This document shows, piece after piece, positions 53,641-62,054 of a stretch of DNA of 64,000 nucleotides (within the stretch, counting starts at the first letter, position 1; every line of letters begins with the position of its first letter). This DNA comes from JAHEFU01 sp041395205 (lineage in GTDB: Bacteria; 4484-113; JAFGCY01), in assembly GCA_041395205.1 (NCBI GenBank), contig JAWLAZ010000002.1:186001-250000 (forward strand), written 5' to 3'. The notes under the pieces were generated by a model, which did not search any database, was not told the origin of the DNA, and saw only the letters and a list, made by a program, of their open reading frames with translations. Position numbers and translations under genes: made by a program.

Positions 53641-53675
53641 CTTCCGGTTTCGGGTTTCGGGTTTCCGGTTTCGGA
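53641..53675. repeat. Short degenerate repeat of GGTTTCGG-type units
   Basis: Four imperfect copies of a CGGTTTCGGG-like unit in the gap between tRNA-Ser and the next gene. No function is visible. Confidence 0.6.
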
Positions 53676-53747
53676 AAATCGTGCGGCTGTCACGCCCGAG
53701 GACTGAGCGCTCCTCCGCTCCCAGGTCCCTGATATTCTCTTCCGGTC

Positions 53748-54062
53748 ATGCTGGAACGACTGAATGAACTCTGTGCCATCGCCGCCGAGCACGCACTCGA
53801 CATGCACATAGCCGAACAGGAGGACCAGCAGTTCGTTGAGCACATCTCCTTTGAGGGCATTGAAGGCATCGACAGTGAGGGCGAGATGTACCTGCGCCTG
53901 CTGTGGCGGATCCATCTCGGAATGGACTACAGCGAGGACGCTGCAATGGTCATGACCCCCGAGCACATTGAGGATGAGGAAGCGCTGGTGCTCAGCATGG
54001 CCGCGATCCTGCTGGAGCGCATCAATGCCCTGTTGCGCATGGAGCTCGACGAGGAGGAGTAA
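53748..54062 (+). CDS. Small acidic protein of unknown function
   Basis: 104 residues, about one third Glu/Asp, helical throughout, no signal peptide or cysteine cluster. A pattern of HISFEGIEGIDSEGEMYLRLLWRIHLG is not in any family I recognise. A TATTCT box lies 9 nt before the ATG at 53748, close to the leaderless layout. It converges on the next gene, 9 nt away. Confidence 0.6.
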   Translation: MLERLNELCAIAAEHALDMHIAEQEDQQFVEHISFEGIEGIDSEGEMYLRLLWRIHLGMDYSEDAAMVMTPEHIEDEEALVLSMAAILLERINALLRMELDEEE

Positions 54063-54071
54063 GGAGCCTCC

Positions 54072-55571
54072 CTACTCCACCCAGCTTTCACGCCAGCGCT
54101 GTTCGTAGGTGCTGATGATTCCCTCGTACTCCGGCTTCTTGCGCGGCCACCAGATCAGCGCGTAGTCGAAATGCGCCGCCAGGTTGTCATACTGCTCCAG
54201 TTCCGCGTAGCGGTCCTCGCTGTAGCGCTTGTAGATCTCTCCGAAACAGTACATGTGGTCCTCAAGGGCCAGCGCACGGAAATTGGCAAGCGCCTCATTG
54301 AGGCTGTCGCAGTCGGTATCAGGTACGCCCTTGGCATAGTCCTCAAACTGAGTGTTCAGATCCTCGATCTTGCCCGCATAGTCATCGAGCAGCACTACCA
54401 GCTTGACCGCTGCGGGGTTCAGCCGCCCGCGGTTGGTGCTGACCTCTCCCAGGCCGCGGATCACCTTGTCAACCTCGGAATGCAGCGTCGCCAGCGTGGA
54501 ATACCAGGTTTTCGCTTCCTCGATCTCCGCAGCATACTGCTCATCCAGTTCAAGCTGGCGGCGTTGCTCACGGATCATCTGCCATTGATCACTGAAACCC
54601 GATGCGTCAATCGCACCGTAGCGGCTGAACAGCTCCGGGATGCTGTCACTGAGCAGGAAGGCCCGGTGCTCCGGCTGCTCCAGGCCGATGTAACCCTGCT
54701 GCAGGATCCCCATCACCTCAGCCGCCCGGGCCGCGTACTGCGCACGCAGCATCTCCACCGTCTCCGGCGCCTTCGTCAGCAGCTTCGGAACGGTTTCCTG
54801 CTCGAATTCCGCATAGTCGTCAAGCAGCCGGGAGCTTACCTCACTGGTCCTGTCGAGTTGCGCACTGATATCCGTCTGTCCGGGCAGGGGCGTCAGCTCG
54901 TCCATGATCCGTGCATAGGCCGCCTGGCTGTCATACAGCATCTGGGCATGCATCCGGAAGGGGCGCATGCTGCGGCTTTCATCCGCCAGCAGATCCGTGA
55001 GATCCTGGTTCTTCGGATAGGCCGGCTGGCCCTCGAAACCCAGTGCGCTGAAATCCAGTGCCTGCTCAGGTGCAGGCCTGGGCAGGCTGATCATCCCTCG
55101 GCTGTAGGCCACGAAGCCCACGGCGCACAGTCCGATCAGACAGACGGCGATAACGATGATCGCCGTGAGCTCACTGCCCCGCCGGCGCGTCTCCTCCGGC
55201 AGCACAGCGTTGCCACTGGCCAGCTGCTGTTCCAGCAGCCTGTCCACATCGGTCTGCAGCCTGGCCTTGTCAGGAACCGGCTCCGGCGGAGTGGAATCGG
55301 GCTTCCGCGCGGTATTGACAACAGAAGCCCTGACTTCCTCTGCGGCAGGCGGTTCCTCTGCAGCCGGCACTTCAGGACGCGGGGTCGCGAGGATCCGCTG
55401 TTCCAGAGCACTGAGCTGCACGGGCTCCTCCGGCTGGCTGGCCCGCTCCCGGGCCTCGCGCTCCACCCGCGCGGCAAGCTCCGCTTCACTGGTGACGCGG
55501 TCCACGCCGCAGCGCAGGCAGCGCTCGTCCCAGTCATCGTTGACATACTCACAGGAGCTGCATTGCCACAT
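54072..55571 (-). CDS. RanBP2-type zinc-ribbon membrane protein
   Basis: 499 residues. The N terminus MWQCSSCEYVNDDWDERCLRCG has the C-x2-C-x10-C-x2-C layout of RanBP2/double zinc ribbons. A Pro/Glu-rich linker (about 40-130) leads to a single membrane helix (about 138-160), and the remaining 330 residues form mostly long helices (coiled-coil-like) with no known domain, probably outside the membrane. Function unknown. Its ATG sits within TCTATATAGGCATG, so its promoter is very close to or overlaps the start. Confidence 0.6.
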   Translation of the reverse strand: MWQCSSCEYVNDDWDERCLRCGVDRVTSEAELAARVEREARERASQPEEPVQLSALEQRILATPRPEVPAAEEPPAAEEVRASVVNTARKPDSTPPEPVPDKARLQTDVDRLLEQQLASGNAVLPEETRRRGSELTAIIVIAVCLIGLCAVGFVAYSRGMISLPRPAPEQALDFSALGFEGQPAYPKNQDLTDLLADESRSMRPFRMHAQMLYDSQAAYARIMDELTPLPGQTDISAQLDRTSEVSSRLLDDYAEFEQETVPKLLTKAPETVEMLRAQYAARAAEVMGILQQGYIGLEQPEHRAFLLSDSIPELFSRYGAIDASGFSDQWQMIREQRRQLELDEQYAAEIEEAKTWYSTLATLHSEVDKVIRGLGEVSTNRGRLNPAAVKLVVLLDDYAGKIEDLNTQFEDYAKGVPDTDCDSLNEALANFRALALEDHMYCFGEIYKRYSEDRYAELEQYDNLAAHFDYALIWWPRKKPEYEGIISTYEQRWRESWVE

Positions 55572-55637
55572 GCCTATATAGACCGCCTGGTGCCTGTTCG
55601 GTTCACCCGCGCATTATATAGGCCAGCCCTGCCCGCC

Positions 55638-58325
55638 CTACTGGATCAGTTGCAGCACCGCCTGCGGCAGCTGGTTGGCCTGGGCAAGTGCCGCCACTCC
55701 GGACTGCAGCAGGATCTGGTTGCGGGTGCTCGTGAGTGTTTCCAGTGCCACGTCCACATCGCGGATCCGGCTTTCGGAAGCGGTCAGGTTCTCGCTGGCC
55801 ACGTCCAGGTTGCGGATCGTGCTTTCGAGGCGGTTCTGGATCGCACCGAGCCGGCTGCGCTGGTCACTGACGCGGTTGATCGCCACGTCCAGCAGCGAGA
55901 TCGCCTCCTGCGCAAGGCCGCCGTCCACCACCAGCAGGCCCTCGATCCCGAGCGCCGTGGCCGAGGTGTCGGCGATGAAGCTGTCGATGGTCTGGCCCTG
56001 GTTGGCACCGATCTGCAACTGGAAACCGCGCGGAGCCACGTGGATGAAGAAACTGTCAACCTCGCCCGAGAACGAGATGGCCGGTGATTCATAGGCCAGC
56101 GGGAAGGCGAAGCTCGTCATTCCGTTCACTCCGCCGGCGAGGTTGGTCGGCGGCTGGGGGTCGAGCTTCAGCCCGAGCGTGTTGTCAAAGATGATACGCA
56201 GGCCGGGCAGCAGGCCGTTGATCTCATTGGAGTCGGTGAGTACGCTGCCCACGCTGGCATTCTCTTCCAGGTTGAAGGCGCTGATGCTGTAGAGCGGGCT
56301 CTGGGCCTTTGCCACTTCCACGAGTGAGAGCGTCTTCAGCATGCTCTCATCGGCTGCCAGCACGATCTCCGCACCGGGCACGGGCGTGGTGATGCTCAGC
56401 GTGCCCTTGGCATTGCCAAGCGTGTTGACATGCACGAGATCCGGCGGGTTGTCCGGGTTGATGATCGCACTGCGCACCACACCCGTGCCGTCCGGGTTCC
56501 AGATCGCGAGGCTGATCTTGCCGGCCAGGTCCTCCAGCGTGTCATTGCTGCCGATGTTGATCGTCGTGCGGTTGGCGGTGCCCCGCAGGTAGACATCAAG
56601 CTGCACGTTGCCCCGCCCGTTGAAGACCTCGAATTCCTGGAAGCGCGCGATGCTCGCCAGCGTGTTCTGCTGGTCTGCGGTCAGCACGTTGCCGGTGCCG
56701 ACGTTGAAGGTCGCGGTCTCACCGGGCTGCAGGATGCCGTCGAAGGTCAGCTTGAGGTTCTCGAGCACGCTGCCGCCTCCGTCGAAGGTCGCGCCGATGG
56801 AACTCAGCGGACCGACCTGTGCCCCGCGCGCCGCGGCGATCGCGTCCCCCTGGTCCCAGCCCGTGGCCACGAGGTCGGTGTACTTCTGGTTGTCAAAGCT
56901 GAACACGGCATAGGTGCGGGAACTGACCGCGCTCACGAGGTAGGTGCCGTTGCTGGGCATCGGCCCGTCCTGCCAGACCCGGCCATAGTCCTGCAGCGAA
57001 TTGCCGCCGCTGGACTTGCTCCAGCTCACCTCGTCCGTGCGCGTTACGCCGGCGATGGAGACCACACTCCAGTCGTAGCGCGTGTCAAAGCGCACCTGCA
57101 GCGTGCCTGTGCTGGCATCACCGATGCTGAAGCGTGCGCCGCTGTCACCGGCGGGGCGGGTCATGGTGCTGCTCCAGGCGGAGGTGTTGTTGAAGAAGCT
57201 CAGATCGAAGCCGCTGAACAGGCGGTTGCTCTGGCCCGTGGCACCGAAGCTCAGGTGGAACTGCGAACCGCTGCCGTCGTAGTCAACGAACTGCGTGTTG
57301 AGGATCGTCACACCGCCGGTCAGGGTCACGCTGAAGTTGTTGTTGTTGGCAGCGCCGTCGAAGGCCACGCCGGCCGTCAGGCCGCCGAGCGCGGCACTGA
57401 GCTGGCTGGCCAGCACGGCGTTCGTGGTGTTGAGCGAGAGGATCGTGATCGAGACGGTCTGCACGCCGCTGATGGTGTCGAGCGTCAGCATCAGCTTGTC
57501 ACCGACACTGAGCTCCTCGGCCTGCAGGTTCTGGCCGATGGTGTCACCGCCGCCGCTGCCGCTGGCCGCGCCGATGCGCACACTGCCATCCAGCGCACTG
57601 CCGACGGCCACGCTGCCCAGCGCGGTGGGCGGGACCTCCAGCTGGTAGATCCCGGTGTTGCCGGAGCCGCTGGCGCTGGCCGTCTTCAGGCTGGCATCCG
57701 CACGCCAGGTGTTCAGGTAGTTCAGGAGGCCGACGCTGTCTGCGGGATGGCTCACCGCGAATACATCGCTCTTCTGCTTCTGCAGCACGCCGGAACTCTT
57801 GGCGACGGCGCGCATCACGAAGTTGCCACCGAGCCCGACATTGCCGACGACCACGCCCTTGACGCGCTCGAAGTCGTCAGTCGAGATCAGCGCTCCGAGC
57901 GTGCCGTCCAGCAGGCGCTTGGAGTTGAACTCGGTCGTGCGCGAGATGCGGTTGATCTCATCCGTCAGTTCGCTGATCTCGAGCTGCAGGGCCTGGCGGT
58001 CATTGGCGGTGTAGACGCCGTTGGCGGCCTGCACGGCCAGCTCACGCATGCGCTGCAGGATGTTGTGAACCTCGTTCAACGCGCCTTCCGCGGTCTGGAT
58101 CAGCGAGATGCCATCCAGCGAGTTGGCGGAAGCGCGGTTCAGGCCCTTGATCTGGGCCCGCAGCTTCTCGGAGATTGACAGGCCGGCGGCGTCATCGGCG
58201 GCGCGGTTGATGCGCAGTCCGGATGACAGGCGCTCAAGCGAGCGGCTGATCGCCATGCCCGTGACCTTCAGGTTGCGGTTGGCATTGATGGCAACCGGGT
58301 TCTGGTTGATCCTCAGTATCGACAT
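55638..58325 (-). CDS. fliC: Flagellin, unusually long
   Basis: 895 residues; ordinary flagellins have about 270-500. The N-terminal D0/D1 (MSILRINQNPVAINANRNLKVT ... SSGLRINRAADDAAGLSISEKLRAQIKGL ... NGVYTANDRQALQLEISELTDEI) and C-terminal D1/D0 (VSDQRSRLGAIQNRLESTIRNLDVASENLTASESRIRDVDVALE ... QSGVAALAQANQLPQAVLQLI) are typical. About 550 residues in the middle replace the variable region with extra beta domains. GGAGGAATAGTGG gives the start. Driven by a sigma-28 promoter 130 nt upstream. Confidence 0.95.
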   Translation of the reverse strand: MSILRINQNPVAINANRNLKVTGMAISRSLERLSSGLRINRAADDAAGLSISEKLRAQIKGLNRASANSLDGISLIQTAEGALNEVHNILQRMRELAVQAANGVYTANDRQALQLEISELTDEINRISRTTEFNSKRLLDGTLGALISTDDFERVKGVVVGNVGLGGNFVMRAVAKSSGVLQKQKSDVFAVSHPADSVGLLNYLNTWRADASLKTASASGSGNTGIYQLEVPPTALGSVAVGSALDGSVRIGAASGSGGGDTIGQNLQAEELSVGDKLMLTLDTISGVQTVSITILSLNTTNAVLASQLSAALGGLTAGVAFDGAANNNNFSVTLTGGVTILNTQFVDYDGSGSQFHLSFGATGQSNRLFSGFDLSFFNNTSAWSSTMTRPAGDSGARFSIGDASTGTLQVRFDTRYDWSVVSIAGVTRTDEVSWSKSSGGNSLQDYGRVWQDGPMPSNGTYLVSAVSSRTYAVFSFDNQKYTDLVATGWDQGDAIAAARGAQVGPLSSIGATFDGGGSVLENLKLTFDGILQPGETATFNVGTGNVLTADQQNTLASIARFQEFEVFNGRGNVQLDVYLRGTANRTTINIGSNDTLEDLAGKISLAIWNPDGTGVVRSAIINPDNPPDLVHVNTLGNAKGTLSITTPVPGAEIVLAADESMLKTLSLVEVAKAQSPLYSISAFNLEENASVGSVLTDSNEINGLLPGLRIIFDNTLGLKLDPQPPTNLAGGVNGMTSFAFPLAYESPAISFSGEVDSFFIHVAPRGFQLQIGANQGQTIDSFIADTSATALGIEGLLVVDGGLAQEAISLLDVAINRVSDQRSRLGAIQNRLESTIRNLDVASENLTASESRIRDVDVALETLTSTRNQILLQSGVAALAQANQLPQAVLQLIQ

Positions 58326-58454
58326 CCACTATTCCTCCATGAATACGGGGGAGAAATGAATGGATCACTGGTCCAGCCGCGCAGGCCTCCGCATCCTTCC
58401 ACTTTTCTCCCGGGGACCGCTCGGGCATCCTTGCCACATGGTCCATCAGGGGGT

Positions 58455-58481
58455 GTATCGGCATGAATGGCGGGGGCTTTA
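58455..58481 (-). promoter_or_regulatory. Sigma-28 (FliA) promoter of flagellin
   Basis: TAAA (58478-58481) and GCCGATAC (58455-58462) with a 15-nt spacer on the minus strand: an almost exact match to the flagellar consensus TAAA-N15-GCCGATAA. Confidence 0.85.
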
Positions 58482-58534
58482 GGGAGGTCCGGAGCAATCC
58501 GGACAGAAAAGAGTGACGATGCGAAGATTTGGAA

Positions 58535-58555
58535 GTGCGACACTTGCTTTCGCAC
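58535..58555. promoter_or_regulatory. Palindromic operator-like site A
   Basis: GTGCGA-N9-TCGCAC, 21 bp. Matches site B (58590-58610) in half-sites and spacing; 34 bp separate the two. Lies between the divergent flagellin and cobalamin adenosyltransferase genes. Confidence 0.65.
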
Positions 58556-58589
58556 AACTGGATTGGACTAATGACATGCACATAGGATC

Positions 58590-58610
58590 GTGCGACAACA
58601 AGTGTCGCAC
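58590..58610. promoter_or_regulatory. Palindromic operator-like site B
   Basis: GTGCGA-N9-TCGCAC, 21 bp, extended to GTGCGACA-N5-TGTCGCAC. Lies about 35 bp before the start of the adenosyltransferase gene, where a repressor or activator could bind. CAAGTGTCGCAC here and GTGCGACACTTG in site A are also a 12-bp inverted repeat. Confidence 0.65.
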
Positions 58611-58645
58611 CGCCGCCATCCCCGATAATATCCCCGGAGGCAGAT

Positions 58646-59200
58646 ATGAAGATCTATACACGCGGCGGTGACAAGGGCAAGACGAGCCTGTTCAGCGGGG
58701 AGCGCGTCAGCAAGGCCAGCCCGCTCGTCGAGGCCTACGGCACGGTGGACGAGCTCAACAGCGTGCTCGGTGTGGCCCGTGCGCTGCATGAGCACAATGA
58801 CAAATTGGCGGCGATCATGCACCAGCTGCAGTGTGAACTGTTTGAATGCAGTGCCACGCTCGCCGCCGGCAAGCCGGACGACCCGCGCGTCAGTGATGAC
58901 GATGTTGCCAACATGGAGCAGTGGATTGATGAGCTGACCGCCGAGATGCCGCCGCTCACGAACTTCATCCTGCCCGCCGGGCATCCCGTCTCCGCGGCCC
59001 TGCACCACGCGCGCACCGTCTCACGCCGTGCCGAGCGGCTGGCGGTGTCAGCCTTCGAGAGTGAGGAGGGTCGCTTTGATGCCGTCGCGTTACGTTATCT
59101 GAACCGTCTGGCGGATCTGCTGTTCGTGCTGGCGCGCTATGCCAACCATGTGCATGGCGCGCCTGAGGAACCCTGGCAGAGCCGTCAGCAGCGCTCCTGA
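58646..59200 (+). CDS. PduO-type cob(I)alamin adenosyltransferase
   Basis: 184 residues. KIYTRGGDKGKTSLFSGERVSKASPLVEAYGTVDELNSVLGVAR, FILPAGHPVSAALHHARTVSRRAERLAV and YLNRLADLLFVLARYAN match the PduO/MMAB family, including the ATP-binding TRGGDKGKTSL loop and R-AER active-site Arg. It converts cobalamin to adenosylcobalamin, the ligand for the riboswitch of the btu operon. GGAGG lies 5 nt before the ATG. The promoter region carries two palindromic sites. Its end overlaps the convergent gene by 16 bp. Confidence 0.93.
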   Translation: MKIYTRGGDKGKTSLFSGERVSKASPLVEAYGTVDELNSVLGVARALHEHNDKLAAIMHQLQCELFECSATLAAGKPDDPRVSDDDVANMEQWIDELTAEMPPLTNFILPAGHPVSAALHHARTVSRRAERLAVSAFESEEGRFDAVALRYLNRLADLLFVLARYANHVHGAPEEPWQSRQQRS

Positions 59201-60378
59201 AGCACCTGGCTGAGCCGTGCCAGCAGGCGGGAGACTCCCAGCGGCAAGCGCTGGGCAAAGCCGGGATAGCCTGATTCCAGGGCAGCGGGATCAGTCGGCT
59301 CCGGCAGTCTGCGCGGCGGGCTCGTGATCCGCGGTTCCACGGCATAGCGCAGGGCCGTTGCCAGTGAACCATCACCGCTGAGCATCGAGAATTCCAGCCC
59401 ATCACCGTCCCCGTGCACCTGCAGACAGGTCTCGGGCTGATCTCTGCGGACCAGCGTGAGGATGCAGCTGAAGCGCTGCTGGTAGTGGCGCTGCCCCAGC
59501 GGCAGCACACTCAGCCTGGCGTCGCAGTCTCCGCGGCTCGTTGCCAGCGGCACGCTGAATTCCACGCGCGGGCTGTCCATCGCACTGCGCAGGCAGTGCA
59601 TCGCCAGCACGTCTAGCAGCGCGGAAAGAGCCGGGTTGCGGCGCAGTTCAGTGTCGCGGCAGAGCTGGTCGAGACTCATCGGGTCATTGGCTCCGCCATA
59701 GAGCAGGCGCAGGATCAGGCGCGTACTGCGCTGGTCCGCGGCCTCACCATCCTCGCCGATGATCGCCAGGCGCTCCAGCCCGCCACCCACGCTGAGCGGA
59801 TTGCGCAGGCGCTCGAACTCCGCCGCTTCACGGATCAGGGCACAGAGTCCCTGGCCTGAACTGCGCCAGCGGAAATGGTTGTGAAGCATGCCGACGGCTG
59901 GGCGCAGGCCCGCGCTCCAGAATTCCGACAGCTCCAGCAGCAGGCCCGGGTTCAGTTCGCAGTCACGCTGCAGCAGCTCAGAGAGCGTGTTGACATTCTC
60001 GGCAGCAAGTGGCAAAGCATGGCGCAGCAGCAGGTCCATCGCAGTATGGCAGTCTGCGCTGTCATCTGCCCCGACCGCCAGTGCCAGGGTGCGCAGCATG
60101 CCCGTGCCATCACGGCTGCCCGGGCTGGGGGGAGCCAGCGCGAAGCGGATCATCCCGCTGTGGCGGCCGATGTAGCGCAGGGTCAGGCGGTCTCCGACCC
60201 GGAAGCTGTAGGCGCTTTCCGCCACCAGGCAGGAATCGCCTAGTTCCAGCTCCAGCAGGCCGCTGTCCACGCGGCTGACCCGGGCGGTGTAGACCTCACC
60301 GGGGAGCAGCTCTGCTGCCCCGCTTTCCACGACACTGAAGGAGGACGAGAATGTGCCACTGCGCTGACGCGTCTGCAT
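59185..60378 (-). CDS. FliK-like flagellar hook-length-type protein
   Basis: 397 residues. The order of parts resembles FliK: an N-terminal part with GEVYTARVSRVDSGLLELELGDSCLVAESAYSFRVGDRLTLRYIG (beta strands), a helical middle with LPLAAENVNTLSELLQRD and a C-terminal beta domain (VEFSVPLATSRGDCDARLSVLPLGQRHYQQRFSCILTLV). A sigma-28-like -10 GCCGATAT lies 8 nt before the ATG, supporting a flagellar role. FliK is very variable, so this rests on layout and context. Its end overlaps the adenosyltransferase gene. Confidence 0.5.
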   Translation of the reverse strand: MQTRQRSGTFSSSFSVVESGAAELLPGEVYTARVSRVDSGLLELELGDSCLVAESAYSFRVGDRLTLRYIGRHSGMIRFALAPPSPGSRDGTGMLRTLALAVGADDSADCHTAMDLLLRHALPLAAENVNTLSELLQRDCELNPGLLLELSEFWSAGLRPAVGMLHNHFRWRSSGQGLCALIREAAEFERLRNPLSVGGGLERLAIIGEDGEAADQRSTRLILRLLYGGANDPMSLDQLCRDTELRRNPALSALLDVLAMHCLRSAMDSPRVEFSVPLATSRGDCDARLSVLPLGQRHYQQRFSCILTLVRRDQPETCLQVHGDGDGLEFSMLSGDGSLATALRYAVEPRITSPPRRLPEPTDPAALESGYPGFAQRLPLGVSRLLARLSQVLQERC

Positions 60379-60820
60379 TTACCTGGATATCGGCATGGGG
60401 AGCGCGCGGCTGAAGGATGGCAAGACAAGCAGTCAAGGAGTAAAGGAGTGATTGAATCAATGAGTTGACGCGTCAAGGAGGCAACACCGGAAGGACCGTT
60501 GTGCAAGCAAGCCTGCAAATCGGGATGCCTGCGTGATGGATTCAACGTCGGACATTTGACTGTCCGACTGTCAAGCCTGACCTGCAGCAAAATGCAGGAA
60601 GCACTCCCCTCACTGTCCACTTGCATGATTCAGTCAATCCCGGTCAGGCATCCTGTTCTGCCTGGCCTGCATTCCGGTACCAGCTCAGAGGGATCATGCT
60701 TCTGCTTCTGCCAACTGCATCAGGTCCATCTTCAGCTTCTGCTTCTGCATCTGTTTCTGTTTCTGATTCTTATTCTGCCAACTGCCAACTGACCACTGAC
60801 CACTGACCGCTGACCACTGC
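60379..60820. other. 442-bp gap with simple repeats
   Basis: No credible gene. It holds short repeats: TTCTGC/TTTCTG-type units at about 60700-60776, then a run of ACTGACC units at 60777-60830. No terminator, tRNA or promoter stands out. Confidence 0.6.
60387..60413 (-). promoter_or_regulatory. Sigma-28-like promoter of the FliK-like gene
   Basis: GCCGATAT (60387-60394) with a 15-nt spacer to TCAG, a weak -35 (2 of 4). Confidence 0.4.
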
Positions 60821-61768
60821 CTACTGACCCTTCCGGTACCAGTCCACGAATCTGGCAATCCCTTCCGCAAGGCTGACCGTCGGTGCATAGCCAAGCTGCG
60901 CGCTCGCCAGCGAGATGTCCGCACAGGTATGCGGCGGGTCTCCGGGCTGCTCGGGCAGCTGCCTGATCCTCGCCTCAACGCCGCAGGCCGCTTCAATCAG
61001 GCTGATCACGGTGCTGAGACTGTGGCGCTCACTGTCACCGATGTTGAACACGCCGTAGCCGATCTCACTGTCAAGTGCGGCGAGGATGCCGCTGACAACA
61101 TCTGCGATGTAGGTGTAGTCCCGGCTGGTGCTGCCGTCGCCGTACATCGTCAGTTCCTCGCCGTTGAGGATCATCCGGGTGAAGCGATGGATCGCCATGT
61201 CCGGGCGCTGGCGTTCGCCGTGCGCCGTGAAGAAGCGCAGCGCGACGAGCGGCAGGCCATGCACCTGGTGGTAGATATGGCCGTACTTCTCGCAGGCGAT
61301 CTTCGTCGCGCCGTATACGCTCACCGGGCTGAGCAGCGGGTCATCTTCGCGGTAGGGAATCGCCGGAGACAGGCCATAGGCCGAGGAAGTCGATGCCAGG
61401 ATGAAGCGCGGTGAGCCATGCCGGCGGGCGGCCTCCAGCAGGTTGATCGTACCGCCGACGTTGACATCATTGAAGCGCTGCGGCTCATCGAGGCTGAGAC
61501 GCACACCGGCCAGGGCCGCGAGATGCACCACCGCATCGAACTGCCCGCGCGAGAACAGGTCGAGCATCGCCGCCGGGTTGCAGATCTCACCCTCCACCAC
61601 TCCGCAGCCGTGCTGGTCCTCACACCAGGAGATATTGCGCCACTTGATGGCCGGGTCGTAGAACTCATCGAAGTTGTCAAGAATCGTGACGAGATCCCCG
61701 CGCCTGAGCAGGGCCTCGCAGAGATGGCTGCCGATGAAGCCGGCACCGCCGGTGACGAGCACACGCAT
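60821..61768 (-). CDS. NAD-dependent sugar-nucleotide epimerase/dehydratase
   Basis: 315 residues, extended short-chain dehydrogenase family. MRVLVTGGAGFIGSHLCEAL is the NAD loop, VVHLAALAGVRLSLDEP and the active-site SSAYG and YGATKIACEKY (Tyr-x3-Lys) follow, then RFFTAHGERQRPDMAIHRF. The pattern is that of UDP-glucuronate/UDP-glucose 4-epimerases used for envelope polysaccharides. It is alone, and ATG 61768 is preceded by a TGTAAA/TATAAC-rich stretch. Confidence 0.88.
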   Translation of the reverse strand: MRVLVTGGAGFIGSHLCEALLRRGDLVTILDNFDEFYDPAIKWRNISWCEDQHGCGVVEGEICNPAAMLDLFSRGQFDAVVHLAALAGVRLSLDEPQRFNDVNVGGTINLLEAARRHGSPRFILASTSSAYGLSPAIPYREDDPLLSPVSVYGATKIACEKYGHIYHQVHGLPLVALRFFTAHGERQRPDMAIHRFTRMILNGEELTMYGDGSTSRDYTYIADVVSGILAALDSEIGYGVFNIGDSERHSLSTVISLIEAACGVEARIRQLPEQPGDPPHTCADISLASAQLGYAPTVSLAEGIARFVDWYRKGQ

Positions 61769-61806
61769 GCGGGAAGTTTACAGGAGGTTATACCCATGGT
61801 TGGGAG

Positions 61807-61976
61807 GTCATGCCCATGGCATGACAGGTAACCAGTCCCATGGACTGGCAAATAATCACCACTAATGTTGACCTTGAGCACTTCCCATGGACTGGCAAAA
61901 ATTCATCGTTAAAGCAGACCGTGGGCACTTCCCAGGGAGCGGCTGACACGCTCCACACTTTCTTCTGGTTCAAAAT
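61807..61976. repeat. Short hairpins and a 47-bp degenerate tandem repeat
   Basis: Hairpins: 8-bp stem, 3-nt loop at 61807-61825, and 7-bp stem, 3-nt loop at 61832-61848. The second overlaps a tandem repeat with period 47 bp: TCCCATGGACTGGCAAA at 61836 and 61883 (identical 17-mer), with a diverged third unit starting at 61930. It lies in the gap between the epimerase and rarA; further inverted repeats reach to about 62030. Confidence 0.65.
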
Positions 61977-62042
61977 GCATTACAAGGCAGGCCGTGGGCC
62001 TGCTGTCCTGCCAGACCAAGGGTCTGGCCTCCAGCCGCGCAC

Positions 62043-62048
62043 TAAGAT
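62043..62048 (+). promoter_or_regulatory. -10 box of leaderless promoter for rarA
   Basis: TAAGAT ending 6 nt before GTG 62055. Confidence 0.45.
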
Positions 62049-62054
62049 ACTCCC

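Noticed and set aside
58535..58610. CIRCE or LexA box
   Set aside because: The N9 spacing is like CIRCE but half-sites differ from TTAGCACTC/GAGTGCTAA; no match to LexA sites.
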